Shown: in pieces, positions 46,153 through 55,822 of the stretch
Numbering within the stretch: position 1 is the first letter of the stretch
Layout of the letters: each line of letters opens with the position of its first letter
From: Bacteroidales bacterium
GTDB lineage: Bacteria; Bacteroidota; Bacteroidia; Bacteroidales; UBA932
NCBI GenBank assembly: GCA_028691975.1
Contig: JAQUYF010000002.1
Location: 1-64,000, forward strand
DNA length: 64,000 nucleotides
Reading direction: 5' to 3'
Notes under the pieces: generated by a model
The model's input: only the letters and a program-made list of their open reading frames with translations
Told to the model about the DNA's origin: nothing
Databases searched by the model: none
Program-made: the position numbers and the translations under genes

Positions 46153-47160
46153 TTAGTATTCCATTTCATTCAGTCTCACATTCAATTCCGCAATCTTTTC
46201 AATCAATTGTTCGAACGGCAACGATTCACCGTATATCATCGTTTCGCGCATTGCCTCGTAATCTTTTCGCCACGAATCAATAATATCATCAGGTGGCACA
46301 ATGCTGATTGTTTGTGGGCGTAACGTGTCGTAATCAAAACCCTTTAGCCCTATAAATGTGCGGCGATGCTCAATAACTGACAAATATAAATTTTTATCCG
46401 CAATAGCGTGCCCGGCGTATGGTGAATCCATAATCTTGGCGATGTCGTAAAGATGTCTTGACATTCGTTCCGTGCGAATCCGGTTGTGCGGTTTGGCAAA
46501 CTCTTCGTGCAGTAAACAAATCTTCTCAATGAAGGTCCGTTCGACCACTACCGTACTCACATTGAATGACGGCTCTGCAAAAGGTGCGCCTTTGTAAACA
46601 GAATCTATCATTGAACATAAAGCAACCTCGGTTGTCTGTTCTTTCATTGAGCGCCCTCCAACTTCTATAATTACTGTACGCTTAATATACGGCAAGTCAT
46701 CAAAAATAGAATTATATTGTACTTCGATCATTTCAGGGTCGGTAGTTGATACGGGTGTTATATTTACCGATACGTTGAACTTGTTGGCATCTATTCCCTG
46801 TGTAATCATCTCTTGTTTCAAATCGAATTGTAACCGTTCACGGACAAATGAACACGATGCACGGCGCAACTTGTCGCTAATTTGCGTTTTTGTCAATACA
46901 CCATCGAATCCAAGAAACTCCCTGTTTACCGCAATATCCACGTCCTCTGAAAAGCGGTCTATCAACGACCAGCATTTACTCAAACTTGTACCGCCCTTGA
47001 ATGACAGACTGTCGGAATATGGCAGCGCAAATAACGCTCTTAATGCGGCTGTTACCCACCAGTCTTTTTCAATAATCTGCCTGTTAAGACCCAACTCAGA
47101 TTGTACACGATGGCAGATATCCCGTCTGTCCGATATGCTTAAATCTATATATTTCATCAT
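46153..47160 (-). CDS. AbiEii-type nucleotidyltransferase toxin
   Basis: 335 residues from ATG 47160, which overlaps the antitoxin stop (ATGA). The motif SFKGGTSLSKCW followed by RFSEDVDIAV is the Gx(S)...DxD nucleotidyltransferase signature of AbiEii/MenT-type toxins. Members transfer nucleotides to tRNA acceptor ends or similar targets and can abort phage infection. Paired with the AbiEi-type antitoxin immediately upstream. Confidence 0.9.
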   Translation of the reverse strand: MMKYIDLSISDRRDICHRVQSELGLNRQIIEKDWWVTAALRALFALPYSDSLSFKGGTSLSKCWSLIDRFSEDVDIAVNREFLGFDGVLTKTQISDKLRRASCSFVRERLQFDLKQEMITQGIDANKFNVSVNITPVSTTDPEMIEVQYNSIFDDLPYIKRTVIIEVGGRSMKEQTTEVALCSMIDSVYKGAPFAEPSFNVSTVVVERTFIEKICLLHEEFAKPHNRIRTERMSRHLYDIAKIMDSPYAGHAIADKNLYLSVIEHRRTFIGLKGFDYDTLRPQTISIVPPDDIIDSWRKDYEAMRETMIYGESLPFEQLIEKIAELNVRLNEMEY

Positions 47161-47756
47161 GAAGCTAATGTTTTGCGTACCCAAACAGGCGCTAATTGAA
47201 TATCGTGATAATAGTCTTCATGCGATATGGTTTGCAAGTGCTTCTTCAAAATAGCAATTTGCTCGGCAGTAACATTCTCTTGGCCTATCTCACGCAGTGC
47301 CGCGACAAGCATCATCATCATTTCTGACTTGAAGGCGAAACTGCGCATTTCGGATGTGTGCTTAAACAGTATGCCCTTGCCTTTACCGATAGAGATTCTG
47401 CGTGCAGAACCGTCGGTAACAAACACAACATTTGCAGGAACCTGTGTAGACAGTCCCAATATGTTCAGTACATAGGCACCGGTTGGCATAATACGTACTT
47501 TGTCGCGTTTTGCCACAGCGTTTGCAATGTCCTCAATACTTGGCTGTATGATACCGCTTACCCATTGGGTGTCAATCTTTGGATAGCAATATATCCCATG
47601 GGCAACACGTATTACAACTCCGACTTTGCATAAGCGCATTAAGGCAATGCGCACTGCTTCCGAGGACCCTATATCTGTAAAATCATCAGGAAATAGAATT
47701 GCTCCACGGTCCATTCTTCGTATTCTGTCTTCAATTTGATTATAAATGCTTTGCAT
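47157..47756 (-). CDS. AbiEi-like antitoxin (DUF6088 type)
   Basis: 199 residues. A winged-helix N-terminus (ILFPDDFTDIGSSEAVRIAL, LCKVGVVIRVAHGIYCYPK) followed by the AbiEi C-terminal fold. AbiEi proteins repress their own promoter and block the partner toxin. An inverted repeat covers the promoter upstream. Confidence 0.88.
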   Translation of the reverse strand: MQSIYNQIEDRIRRMDRGAILFPDDFTDIGSSEAVRIALMRLCKVGVVIRVAHGIYCYPKIDTQWVSGIIQPSIEDIANAVAKRDKVRIMPTGAYVLNILGLSTQVPANVVFVTDGSARRISIGKGKGILFKHTSEMRSFAFKSEMMMMLVAALREIGQENVTAEQIAILKKHLQTISHEDYYHDIQLAPVWVRKTLAS

Positions 47757-47777
47757 AGATTACTTCGTTAAAAATCA

Positions 47778-47804
47778 GTAACAAATATATGAAAAATTTG
47801 TTAC
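47778..47804. promoter_or_regulatory. Operator/promoter of the AbiE pair
   Basis: GTAACAAAT (47778-47786) is inverted as ATTTGTTAC (47796-47804). The minus-strand -7 box TATATTTG (47789-47782) lies inside the dyad, 22 nt before the antitoxin ATG. Good candidate for antitoxin autorepression. Confidence 0.65.
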
Positions 47805-47843
47805 TAAATAAATTGTGTGACAACTATAATACCACTTTTCCGG

Positions 47844-47924
47844 TTAGTTACTGTATTTTGAAGGTGATATTCCAAGCAACAGTTTCACGTAGCGGATGAA
47901 GTGCGACAGCCGATTGTCGTTATG
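47844..47924 (-). pseudogene. C-terminal remnant of an AraC-type regulator
   Basis: A minus-strand frame of 26 codons (NDNRLSHFIRYVKLLLGISP then SKYSN and a stop) fits the AraC C-terminal pattern SxFxRxFKxxxGxSPxxYR. It has no start and overlaps the ankyrin gene's end in another frame. Probably debris left at an insertion site. Confidence 0.4.
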
Positions 47925-48615
47925 CTTTGCCAAATTCTTTCAGGACAGGTTCATAGATAGACCAAACTTCGCGGTGCTCTTCATAAAACTCTCTGATTGT
48001 CTTTTTGTTGTAGCTGTTACGGCTTTCCGTATCGGCTCCGGAGCGGATCAACAGTCTGAATATCCGCTGGAAATCCTCTGTCATTTCCGGTGTCATTCTG
48101 AGCCCCGGAAAGGGTTTCCCTGTCAGCGGATTAATGCTTGGGCAGAGGTAGCATGCCTGACTCAGTGCTTCACTGAGGGCATTGTCGTTGTAATTGTTTA
48201 CTCCGTTTACGTTTGCGCCCATGCGTATCATCCTTTCGAGCAGTGCGTAGGAGCGGTCGGCATCTTCTTTCGTATGCTTCCATGCAAACGCAATGTTGTC
48301 CGGATCGTCAGGGTCAACACATCCGTATCTTCTTGAGTTCCAAAGGGCTACACTAACAGCGTCGTGCAGCACGGGATGTGCCTGCGCTATATGCAGATCT
48401 GCGGATTCCATGAAATTGACATCTGCCCCGTGATCAAGCAAAAAATCGACGATGTCCCGATGCCAATTTGTGCACAGGCTGACTTGCAGTGGGGACATAC
48501 CTTTTGTATCTACGGGCTTTTTAGGGGCAACAGCGTTCACAAGTGACGGCTCTTTGCCAATCATCGCCTTTACTTCGGCAAGATTGTCCTCTTTTATAAG
48601 TGTGAAGATATCCAT
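47920..48615 (-). CDS. Ankyrin-repeat protein
   Basis: 231 residues from ATG 48615 (MDIFTLIKEDNLAEVK); the longer frame to 48705 lies within the neighbouring secreted-protein gene. Two clear ankyrin-type repeats (GMSPLQVSLCTNWHRDIVDF plus LLDHGADVNF; LLERMIRMGANVNGVNN), and a third degenerate (RLLIRSGADTESRNSYN). No signal peptide. 13 nt after the secreted protein gene. Role unknown; probably protein binding. Confidence 0.8.
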   Translation of the reverse strand: MDIFTLIKEDNLAEVKAMIGKEPSLVNAVAPKKPVDTKGMSPLQVSLCTNWHRDIVDFLLDHGADVNFMESADLHIAQAHPVLHDAVSVALWNSRRYGCVDPDDPDNIAFAWKHTKEDADRSYALLERMIRMGANVNGVNNYNDNALSEALSQACYLCPSINPLTGKPFPGLRMTPEMTEDFQRIFRLLIRSGADTESRNSYNKKTIREFYEEHREVWSIYEPVLKEFGKA

Positions 48616-48628
48616 TCTTTTTCTAATT

Positions 48629-49555
48629 CTAAAAGAACGATTCGGTGTCACTGATGACAATGATTTCCGCACCGGAATTAAAGGCCGTGGCAATCTCATC
48701 TCCACCGTTTGATATTGAGCAGCGGCAACTTGTAGGTCCCGTTACCTCTTTAACCTTTAACTTACCCAGCTTCTTACGAGACTCAATTCCGTTCATGTTG
48801 ATAATAGAATAGACGTAAAAATAGTCCCCTTTACATACACCGATCTCTTCACCGCAACTTAGAAACAGGTCCTGAAGCTTACCTTTTTTGTTAAATTCGC
48901 CGAGTTGAAGGATAGAAGTTGTGTATTTGAAGTTATCATCAATATACGAATTTATATATGAATAAAGGCTGTAAACGACACTCTGTTCGGCAGATTCAAT
49001 CGAAGGATTGGAAGTGCTGTCAAGACGGATAGTTCGAACGTAGAGATCCGACAACGCCACACAGTCGTAACAGTAGAGTGTAAATTCCACCGTTGCACTG
49101 AATCTCTCTTTTTTATCTTCATTAACAACGACATCCGTTGCATAGTAGGATATATATACCGTCATATAGTAGCGTGCATTTTCAAACTCGGCCATGATAT
49201 TTTCCCTTCTGGAAAGATCATAAGGGGTTGACGGCTTTTTGGATCGTGTATAATACAGGGAAGGAAACACAAATTCCGGACGGCCATAACCATAGTCGGC
49301 GACATCTATCACATTGAGTCTGTCTTTTCGTGCAAAGTCTTGAATAAAATGTTTTCTCAAATATTCAAAAAAGCCTAAAGATAGATTTGGAACACCCGTA
49401 AAGTTGTCAATGACAATGGTTTCTCTCTGTGGAATAAGCAGATTATGTTGAACTGCTGTCTGCTGCTCCTCCGTCTGTTCGGCTTGTGGGTCTTGTGCCA
49501 CAAGGGTGAAGGCAAAGGATATAGACAGGATCAGTAATAGAGCAAATTTTTTCAT
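48629..49555 (-). CDS. Secreted protein, family not recognised (CsgG-like features)
   Basis: 308 residues. Signal peptide (SFAFTLVAQ), Gln-rich spacer, then a mixed alpha/beta body with VIDNFTGVPNLSLGFFEYLR and a terminal segment GKLKVKEVTGPTSCRCSISNGG and EIIVISD. The pattern 'short conserved strand, helix, ... KEV.G....C.I..G' recalls CsgG/curli-accessory-like lipoproteins, but I cannot confirm it. -7 box minus-strand TAACTTTG at 49591-49584. Confidence 0.65.
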   Translation of the reverse strand: MKKFALLLILSISFAFTLVAQDPQAEQTEEQQTAVQHNLLIPQRETIVIDNFTGVPNLSLGFFEYLRKHFIQDFARKDRLNVIDVADYGYGRPEFVFPSLYYTRSKKPSTPYDLSRRENIMAEFENARYYMTVYISYYATDVVVNEDKKERFSATVEFTLYCYDCVALSDLYVRTIRLDSTSNPSIESAEQSVVYSLYSYINSYIDDNFKYTTSILQLGEFNKKGKLQDLFLSCGEEIGVCKGDYFYVYSIINMNGIESRKKLGKLKVKEVTGPTSCRCSISNGGDEIATAFNSGAEIIVISDTESFF

Positions 49556-49613
49556 AACAGTACTTCTTTTAAGTTTAAGTGAACAAAGTTACAATTATTT
49601 GTAAATAATTACC

Positions 49614-49806
49614 TACATTTGCGACGTGATTTTGGTCAAGGGAATCCGGTGCAAATCCGGAACTATACCCGTAGCTGTTAATTCCACTATCTCCAAGCAT
49701 TCTAAGCCACTGTCTGTCAAAGATGGGAAGGCGCTTAAAGAGGGAAATGAGTCAGAAGACCTGCCAAGATTAATTATTAATTAGAACTCTCGGGGTGAAG
49801 GGTTCA
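49614..49806 (+). promoter_or_regulatory. Cobalamin (B12) riboswitch with promoter
   Basis: The -7 box TACATTTG lies at 49614-49621. Then follow conserved parts of the cobalamin aptamer: GGTGCAAATCCGGAACTATA with CCCGTAGCTGT, a GCCACTG segment, GAAGGCG and the B12 box AGTCAGAAGACCTGCC at 49750-49765. A late hairpin-forming stretch (GAACTC...GGGTTC, 49783-49806) just before the ATG (49822) is a probable expression platform acting on translation. B12 binding should lower expression of btuB and the genes after it. Confidence 0.93.
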
Positions 49807-49821
49807 TAATTGTAGAGTTTA

Positions 49822-51819
49822 ATGCGCTTATTTTCTTGGAAAGGAGTCTTTGCGACGGCAGTGGGTCTGTTTCTGTCGGCGGCTGTGTTTGCGCAGAGCG
49901 AGGATACCGTCATTGTCCGTACTCTTGATGAGTCTCGGGTAGTGGCTACGGCAAAGCCTTCTTCTACTCTGCAAACAACTTTGGTCCAAGCTGTTGATCA
50001 TTCTGACATAGAACGACTCGGGATGCATGAGCTTTTCGAGGCGGTAAGAAGTTTCGCGGGGGTGAATATCAGGGATTATGGAGGAATTGGAGGCATCAAG
50101 ACGGTCTCTATCAGAAGTTTAGGCTCTCAACATACGGCTGTCTCTTATGACGGCCTGGCTATTTCCAATGTCCAGAGTGGACAGGTTGACCTCAGTAGAT
50201 TTTCGCTTGACAATATAGAGCAAGTCTCCCTCTCTATCGGTCAATCGGACAATATATTCCAGACAGCAAGGCTTTTTGCTTCGGCGGGGGCTTTGGAAAT
50301 TAAGACAGTGCGTCCTCAATTTGATGATGCTCCTGTTAACATTGCCATGAAAATGAGGTTCGCTTCATTCGGGACATATAATCCATATTTAATGTATCAG
50401 CAGAGGCTTGGCCGCAAATGGGCCATGAGCATCAATGGAGATTGGCTGACATCTAAAGGGGAATATCCTTTTGTTCAGCAGAATGGCTCGGCGACAACAA
50501 CACTCATTCGAAAGAATGGGGATGTGAATAATGTCAGGGGGGATGTAAATCTTTACGGAGACTTCGGCAGAAAAGGCACTCTTACTCTGAAGGGCAATTA
50601 CTACTATTCGGAGCGCGGTCTGCCTGGTTCAGTAGTCCTTTATAATGAGGATGCAAGAGAACGTTTGTGGGACAGAAATGCCTTTGCGCAAGCCAGATAC
50701 GAGGTCTCTCTCGGCGAGAAATGGGCATTGCAGAGCAGTCTGAAGTACAGCTATGCGTGGAACAGATATATGGATTTCAATGAAAAATATGCAGGCGGGC
50801 AGGTGGAGGATCTGTACACTCAGCACGAGTATTACGGCTCGGTTGCCACTCGATATCAATTGTCTGAAAAGATTCATTTTACTTTGGCTGAAGATCTGTT
50901 TCTAAACACATTGGACTCATCCATACCTGAATGTCCATTCCCCTCAAGGTGGACATCTCTGACAGCACTGGCAGGACAGTACAAAGACGCGAGACTTACT
51001 CTGACAGGAAGTTTATTGGGAACCATGACTTCCGAAAAAGTCAAAACAGGGACAGCAGCTCCCTCACGGCAACGCCTCTCACCAGCCCTCAGTTTGTCTT
51101 ATAAAATATTTTCCGACAGGAATATAAGAGTCAGAGTATCCTATAAAAATGTATATCGTATCCCTACATTTAATGACCTGTATTACAACCGTGTCGGGAA
51201 TGTCAATCTGAAACCGGAACGGGCATCACAATACAATCTCGGCGTAACCTGGAGCGGGCAGGCAGTTGTAATAGATTATGCGAACATTAGCGTGGATGGC
51301 TATTATAATAGAGTGAAAGACAAGATAGTCGCTATCCCTACACTATTTATCTGGAAGATGATGAATATGGGAGAGGTAGCAATTGCCGGTACGGACATCA
51401 ATCTATCTGCAACGAAACGGTTTGGATCAGATATGGAACTGATTCTATCCGGCAACTATTCCTATCAATATGCGGTAAATGTATCGGATCCCGAATCAAA
51501 GACATATAAACATCAGATACCTTATACGCCGCGTCATTCAGGTAATGTAAATCTCTCATGGATAAACAGATGGGTGAATGTGGGATATCTGCTTACAATG
51601 GTGGGAGACAGATATGCTTTGCCACAAAATATTGAGGCGAACAGAATAGACGGCTATGCGGAACACACGTTCTCATTCAACCGTACTTTTGAGTTTTGGG
51701 GCATTGATTTGCGGCTGCAGGCAGAGGTTATCAATCTGACCGACTGCATGTACGATGTGATTCAGTACTACCCGATGCCGGGAAGGAATTACAGATTGAC
51801 AATACAAATTAAATTTTAA
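49822..51819 (+). CDS. btuB: TonB-dependent outer-membrane cobalamin receptor (BtuB-like)
   Basis: 665 residues. Signal peptide (VFAQ), no carboxypeptidase-like domain. Plug domain with HDSDIERLGMHELFEAVR and RDYGGIGGIKTVSIRSLGSQ, then a barrel ending in YRLTIQIKF with the terminal Phe of outer-membrane proteins. Immediately behind a B12 riboswitch, which fixes the cargo as cobalamin or related corrinoid. Confidence 0.92.
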   Translation: MRLFSWKGVFATAVGLFLSAAVFAQSEDTVIVRTLDESRVVATAKPSSTLQTTLVQAVDHSDIERLGMHELFEAVRSFAGVNIRDYGGIGGIKTVSIRSLGSQHTAVSYDGLAISNVQSGQVDLSRFSLDNIEQVSLSIGQSDNIFQTARLFASAGALEIKTVRPQFDDAPVNIAMKMRFASFGTYNPYLMYQQRLGRKWAMSINGDWLTSKGEYPFVQQNGSATTTLIRKNGDVNNVRGDVNLYGDFGRKGTLTLKGNYYYSERGLPGSVVLYNEDARERLWDRNAFAQARYEVSLGEKWALQSSLKYSYAWNRYMDFNEKYAGGQVEDLYTQHEYYGSVATRYQLSEKIHFTLAEDLFLNTLDSSIPECPFPSRWTSLTALAGQYKDARLTLTGSLLGTMTSEKVKTGTAAPSRQRLSPALSLSYKIFSDRNIRVRVSYKNVYRIPTFNDLYYNRVGNVNLKPERASQYNLGVTWSGQAVVIDYANISVDGYYNRVKDKIVAIPTLFIWKMMNMGEVAIAGTDINLSATKRFGSDMELILSGNYSYQYAVNVSDPESKTYKHQIPYTPRHSGNVNLSWINRWVNVGYLLTMVGDRYALPQNIEANRIDGYAEHTFSFNRTFEFWGIDLRLQAEVINLTDCMYDVIQYYPMPGRNYRLTIQIKF

Positions 51820-51830
51820 AGCATAAATTT

Positions 51831-52898
51831 ATGAAGAAAACCTTTTTATTAACAGCTATGATTTGCGCAAGCATTCTATTTGTTTCTTGTGAAAAAGAAC
51901 CTAACATTGACCCTGAAGTTCCTGAAGCTACAACGGGTGTTTTTGTACTCAACAGCGGCAACTTCGGTTCAAATGATGCTTCTTTGGCACAGTACAATCC
52001 CGACACTAAAGTCGTCACTTACGGAGTGTTCCAATCGGTAAATGGACAGAAATTGGGAGATACCGCTCAGGATATGCTTATTTACGGCAGTAAAATGTAT
52101 ATTGCCGTTTACAATTCGGGTGTTATTTTTGTGACCGACCGCTCAGGAAAGATATTGAAAGAGATTAAGGAAGAGGGACGTTCGCCACGATACTTTACTA
52201 CATACAAGGGCAATGTCTTTGTTACATATTACGAAGGCTATCTTGCCAAAATTGACACAACATCTCTCTCTGTAATGGCTTCCGTTAAGGTAGGAGACAA
52301 TCCTGAGCAGGTAAAAGCCGCCAACGGCAAACTTTATGTTGCAAATTCAGGCGGGATGCATTACCCGAATTACGGCAAGACGGTATCTGTAGTCAATCCT
52401 GCAGTAATGGCCGTAACCAAAACCTTGTCGGTTGTTGATAATCCGGCTAATATTGAAGTTGACAGTAAGGGAGATGTTTATTTAGTATCACTTGGCAATT
52501 ATGCGGATATCTTAGGTACATTGCAAAAAATAGATTCTCAAACAGATGTGGTAACAACGGTTAGCAACCTTCCTGTGTCATTTATCACAATGGGATTGAA
52601 TGACAAAATATATTTTGTCAGCTCTCAATATGATGCTTCATGGAATCTGATTGCCGATTACTATGTATATGACGCTCTCACCGAAACGGTCACAGGTAAG
52701 TTTATTACCGATGGTACATCTGTTTCCGGCCCATATTCAATAACTGCCGATCCTGTAACCGGCAATGTGTATTTGGGAACATCGGATTATGTTTCCACAG
52801 GAGATATGTATATCTTCTCTGCAAACGGAGTACTGATTAACAAGTTTGACACCGGCGGAATCAACCCGATAGGTTGTTATTTTGTAACAAATAAGTAG
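51831..52898 (+). CDS. Surface lipoprotein with beta-propeller (YncE/DUF5074-like), B12-linked
   Basis: 355 residues. Lipobox LFVSC. The body is built of repeating strands such as MLIYGSKMYIAVYNSGVIFV, NGKLYVANSGG, SKGDVYLVSLG, a seven-bladed propeller-like pattern. Such lipoproteins follow btuB in many Bacteroidetes B12 loci and may capture cobalamin at the surface. 11 nt after btuB. Confidence 0.8.
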   Translation: MKKTFLLTAMICASILFVSCEKEPNIDPEVPEATTGVFVLNSGNFGSNDASLAQYNPDTKVVTYGVFQSVNGQKLGDTAQDMLIYGSKMYIAVYNSGVIFVTDRSGKILKEIKEEGRSPRYFTTYKGNVFVTYYEGYLAKIDTTSLSVMASVKVGDNPEQVKAANGKLYVANSGGMHYPNYGKTVSVVNPAVMAVTKTLSVVDNPANIEVDSKGDVYLVSLGNYADILGTLQKIDSQTDVVTTVSNLPVSFITMGLNDKIYFVSSQYDASWNLIADYYVYDALTETVTGKFITDGTSVSGPYSITADPVTGNVYLGTSDYVSTGDMYIFSANGVLINKFDTGGINPIGCYFVTNK

Positions 52899-52902
52899 CA
52901 AT

Positions 52903-54033
52903 TTGAAACAGAAATGCATTAAAATAGTTTTTTGGGTAGTTGCGGTTATTCTCGGTTCCTGCTCCGGCGGGGGCCGGGAATCAACCGTTTTGCAACCTCT
53001 GAAACAGGATAGTCTCTACTATGCAAGGGGCCTACAGATAGCTTATTATCAGGACTATACAAAAGTAGACATAAGGGATCCATGGGATACTTCAAAGATA
53101 AGAGACAGTTACATTCTGGTTGACAGGCAAAAACAACTTCCTGAGGGACTGCCTGAAGGGATCGTCATTAGAACTCCACTTGAACGGGTGGCTTCTTATA
53201 CTTCTGTACATGTTTCAGTACTGGAACAATTAAGATCTTTGGATGTTGTTGTAGGAGTTTGTGAACCACAGTACGTCACATCTAAAGAGGTTCTCGAGAG
53301 AATAGCTTCAGGCCGTATAGCCAATATAGGAGAGGCAACTGCTCCCAATTTAGAAAGAATCATTGACCTGCATTGTGATGCAATCATCGCTTCGCCCTAT
53401 GAAAACAGCGGTTACGGCGCTGCCGAAAAGTTGGGAATACCGATAATCGAGGCTGCCGATTATATGGAAAATCATCCGTTGGGAAGGACTGAATGGGTGC
53501 GTTTCTTCGGTCTGCTTGTGGGAAAGAGAGAGTTGGCAGATTCCCTTTTTTTTGCCACAATGAACAGATACAATGAATTGAAACGTAAAGCAGAAGCCAT
53601 ACTGGAGAAGCCTACAGTGCTGCTTGAAAGAAAGTATGGCTCCTCGTGGCTTATCCCTCCGGGAGACAGTTATGTAGCCACAATGCACAAAGATGCGGGA
53701 GGTGATTACATCTTCAAAGATCATACGGGGGCTGAAAGCACCCCAATCTCAATAGAGATTGTGATAGATAAGGCCATCCATGCGGACTATTGGCTTTTTA
53801 AGGAGAGTTCAAGCGGTGGAACCACCTATGAAGAATTGGGAAGAGATACTCCGATTTATAAAAATTTCGACGCCTTCAAAAATAGAAAAATCTATATCTG
53901 CTGTACAGTGGGAACTCCTTACTATGATGATATTACGATCCATCCGGACTGGATATTGGGAGACTTTATTCACATTTATCATCCGGAGCTTTTACCGGAT
54001 TATCAGCCGAGGTACTATTTCAAGCTTGAGTAG
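52903..54033 (+). CDS. btuF: Cobalamin ABC transporter substrate-binding lipoprotein (BtuF-like)
   Basis: 376 residues starting at TTG 52903, 4 nt after the previous stop. Lipobox ILGSC. The periplasmic-binding fold has VASYTSVHVSVLEQLRSLD and VVGVCEPQYVT in lobe 1 and GLLVGKRELADSLF in the linking helix, as in BtuF/FhuD class proteins. Its 3' end overlaps the convergent ATPase gene by 19 nt. Confidence 0.87.
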   Translation: MKQKCIKIVFWVVAVILGSCSGGGRESTVLQPLKQDSLYYARGLQIAYYQDYTKVDIRDPWDTSKIRDSYILVDRQKQLPEGLPEGIVIRTPLERVASYTSVHVSVLEQLRSLDVVVGVCEPQYVTSKEVLERIASGRIANIGEATAPNLERIIDLHCDAIIASPYENSGYGAAEKLGIPIIEAADYMENHPLGRTEWVRFFGLLVGKRELADSLFFATMNRYNELKRKAEAILEKPTVLLERKYGSSWLIPPGDSYVATMHKDAGGDYIFKDHTGAESTPISIEIVIDKAIHADYWLFKESSSGGTTYEELGRDTPIYKNFDAFKNRKIYICCTVGTPYYDDITIHPDWILGDFIHIYHPELLPDYQPRYYFKLE

Positions 54034-54797
54034 ATACTGCCTTGCGGATTAATTTTAAGGTTGAAATACCTTTCGAAAGCACCATCGGCAATCAGTTCCT
54101 GAGGGGAGCCGCAAGTTAACGGATCCTGCGAGTTGAGAAGCCAGATGAGGTCCGAGGTTCTGAGGGCAAGGTCCAGGTCATGAGTGGATAGGAGAATAGA
54201 TTTCCCCTGATTATGAGCGAGATTGCCAAGTAGTTGCATGGTCTCTATCTTGCTCGACACGTCCAAAAATGCGGTTGGCTCGTCCAATATTATTATCGGA
54301 CACTCCTGAGCGAGTGCTTTGGCGATAAATGCTTTCTGTCGCTCACCATCGCTCAATTCGGCTATATATCTGTCTGCCTTGTCTATAATACCCACTGCGT
54401 CAAGAGATTGAGCTATAACCGAGTGGTCTTTTTCTTTTAACTGCCCGAAAAAATCGGTATGCGGATATCTGCCCAGTGAGACAAGTTCATAGACGGAAAT
54501 GCCTCCGGCTGAAGTTTTTTCCGTCAGGACAACCCCTACAAGTGTAGAAAGTTCACCTCGAGAATAGGAGGAGAGAGGTCTTCCCTTCAATAATATTTCT
54601 CCGCCAAGCGGCTTCTGAAAACCGCATAATGTCTTAAGCAGAGTAGATTTGCCGCAGCCGTTGAGCCCGAGCAGGCAAGTCACTTCTCCTGCATGGAGAC
54701 GTAGATCCAAAGAGGCGTGTACAACCTTCCTTTTACCCCGTGTGAGGGGATATCCTATCGAAAGATTTTGCGCAGCAATGGTAATCTCTTTGCTCAT
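54015..54797 (-). CDS. btuD: ABC transporter ATPase (BtuD-like)
   Basis: 260 residues. Walker A GLNGCGKSTLLKTL, signature LSDGERQKAFIA, Walker B IIILDEPTAFLD, His loop LSTHDLDLAL. FecE/BtuD class. It lies 2 nt after the permease on the minus strand, not in the riboswitch operon. Confidence 0.88.
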   Translation of the reverse strand: MSKEITIAAQNLSIGYPLTRGKRKVVHASLDLRLHAGEVTCLLGLNGCGKSTLLKTLCGFQKPLGGEILLKGRPLSSYSRGELSTLVGVVLTEKTSAGGISVYELVSLGRYPHTDFFGQLKEKDHSVIAQSLDAVGIIDKADRYIAELSDGERQKAFIAKALAQECPIIILDEPTAFLDVSSKIETMQLLGNLAHNQGKSILLSTHDLDLALRTSDLIWLLNSQDPLTCGSPQELIADGAFERYFNLKINPQGSIYSSLK

Positions 54798-54799
54798 GA

Positions 54800-55804
54800 T
54801 CAGTTAAAATATTGAATATTCTTGCGGTTGACGATAACGTAAATTATAATAGGCGCTCCGATAATAGGAGTGATGGCGTTTAGAGGAAGGATGGCGTTGC
54901 TGCCGGGTATAATGGTAAGCATATTGCACAGCAGTGCGATGCAGCTGCCTGAAAGGATGGTAACAGGAACGAGCTGTTTATGGTTTGAGGTGCCAAGCAG
55001 CAGCCTTGCTATATGAGGTACGGCCAGGCCGACAAATGAGATTGGGCCGCAAAATGCGGTAGTCGCAGCTGTCAGAACCCCTGTGCAGAGCAGGATGATA
55101 ATACGTGTCCTCTTAATCTTGACGCCAAGATTTGATGCATAATAATCACCCAAAAGGAGGGCGTTTAACGGCTTAATCAGTAAAAGAGAGACAATGATTC
55201 CCGCAATGGCAAAAGAGGCGAAATATGGCAGTTTTTCAACAGAAACACCGGAAAAATCTCCCATTCCCCACATAACATATTGATGGACTTTGTCCGCAGA
55301 GGCGTGATAGTTGAGTATAGAGATGACGGAGGAGGCGAGATAACCTATCATAATGCCGATAATCAGAAGCATTACGTTGCTGTGTACTTTCCTTGAAAAG
55401 AGAATAATGACAATAAGTACAACAAAGGCTCCCACAAAAGCTGCAAAAATAGTTGTCAGATAGCTTCCGGCCGAGAAATAAATCATGACCAGCGCGACCC
55501 CCAGATTTGCACCGTCGCTGATACCGAGGATGGATGGGCCTGCAAGTGGATTTTTGAACAGAGTTTGAAGTAACAGACCACTGACCGCAAGGGATGCACC
55601 GGCAAGGATGGCTGTGATCGCCTGAGGCAGACGGGACTGGAGTACAATTTGTGTCCATGTCGCTTTCTCGGAGGCTCCGCCACCAAAAAGAATGTTAAAA
55701 ACCGAACGCAGCGGAATCTGCACTGCGCCATACACAAGATTGCCTGCGAAAAGCAGCAGGACACAGAGAATCAAAACAGTGTATGTAGCGGTGTGTTTAC
55801 GCAT
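54800..55804 (-). CDS. btuC: ABC transporter permease (BtuC-like, FecCD family)
   Basis: 334 residues with about ten membrane segments; FecCD hallmarks LQTLFKNPLAGPSILGISDGAN and AFCGPISFVGLAVPHIARLL (coupling helix region). Together with BtuD and BtuF forms the inner-membrane B12 importer. Same strand as nrdG, 18 nt behind it, so read with the ribonucleotide reductase genes. Confidence 0.9.
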   Translation of the reverse strand: MRKHTATYTVLILCVLLLFAGNLVYGAVQIPLRSVFNILFGGGASEKATWTQIVLQSRLPQAITAILAGASLAVSGLLLQTLFKNPLAGPSILGISDGANLGVALVMIYFSAGSYLTTIFAAFVGAFVVLIVIILFSRKVHSNVMLLIIGIMIGYLASSVISILNYHASADKVHQYVMWGMGDFSGVSVEKLPYFASFAIAGIIVSLLLIKPLNALLLGDYYASNLGVKIKRTRIIILLCTGVLTAATTAFCGPISFVGLAVPHIARLLLGTSNHKQLVPVTILSGSCIALLCNMLTIIPGSNAILPLNAITPIIGAPIIIYVIVNRKNIQYFN

Positions 55805-55822
55805 ATCATTGCCAATAATTTG

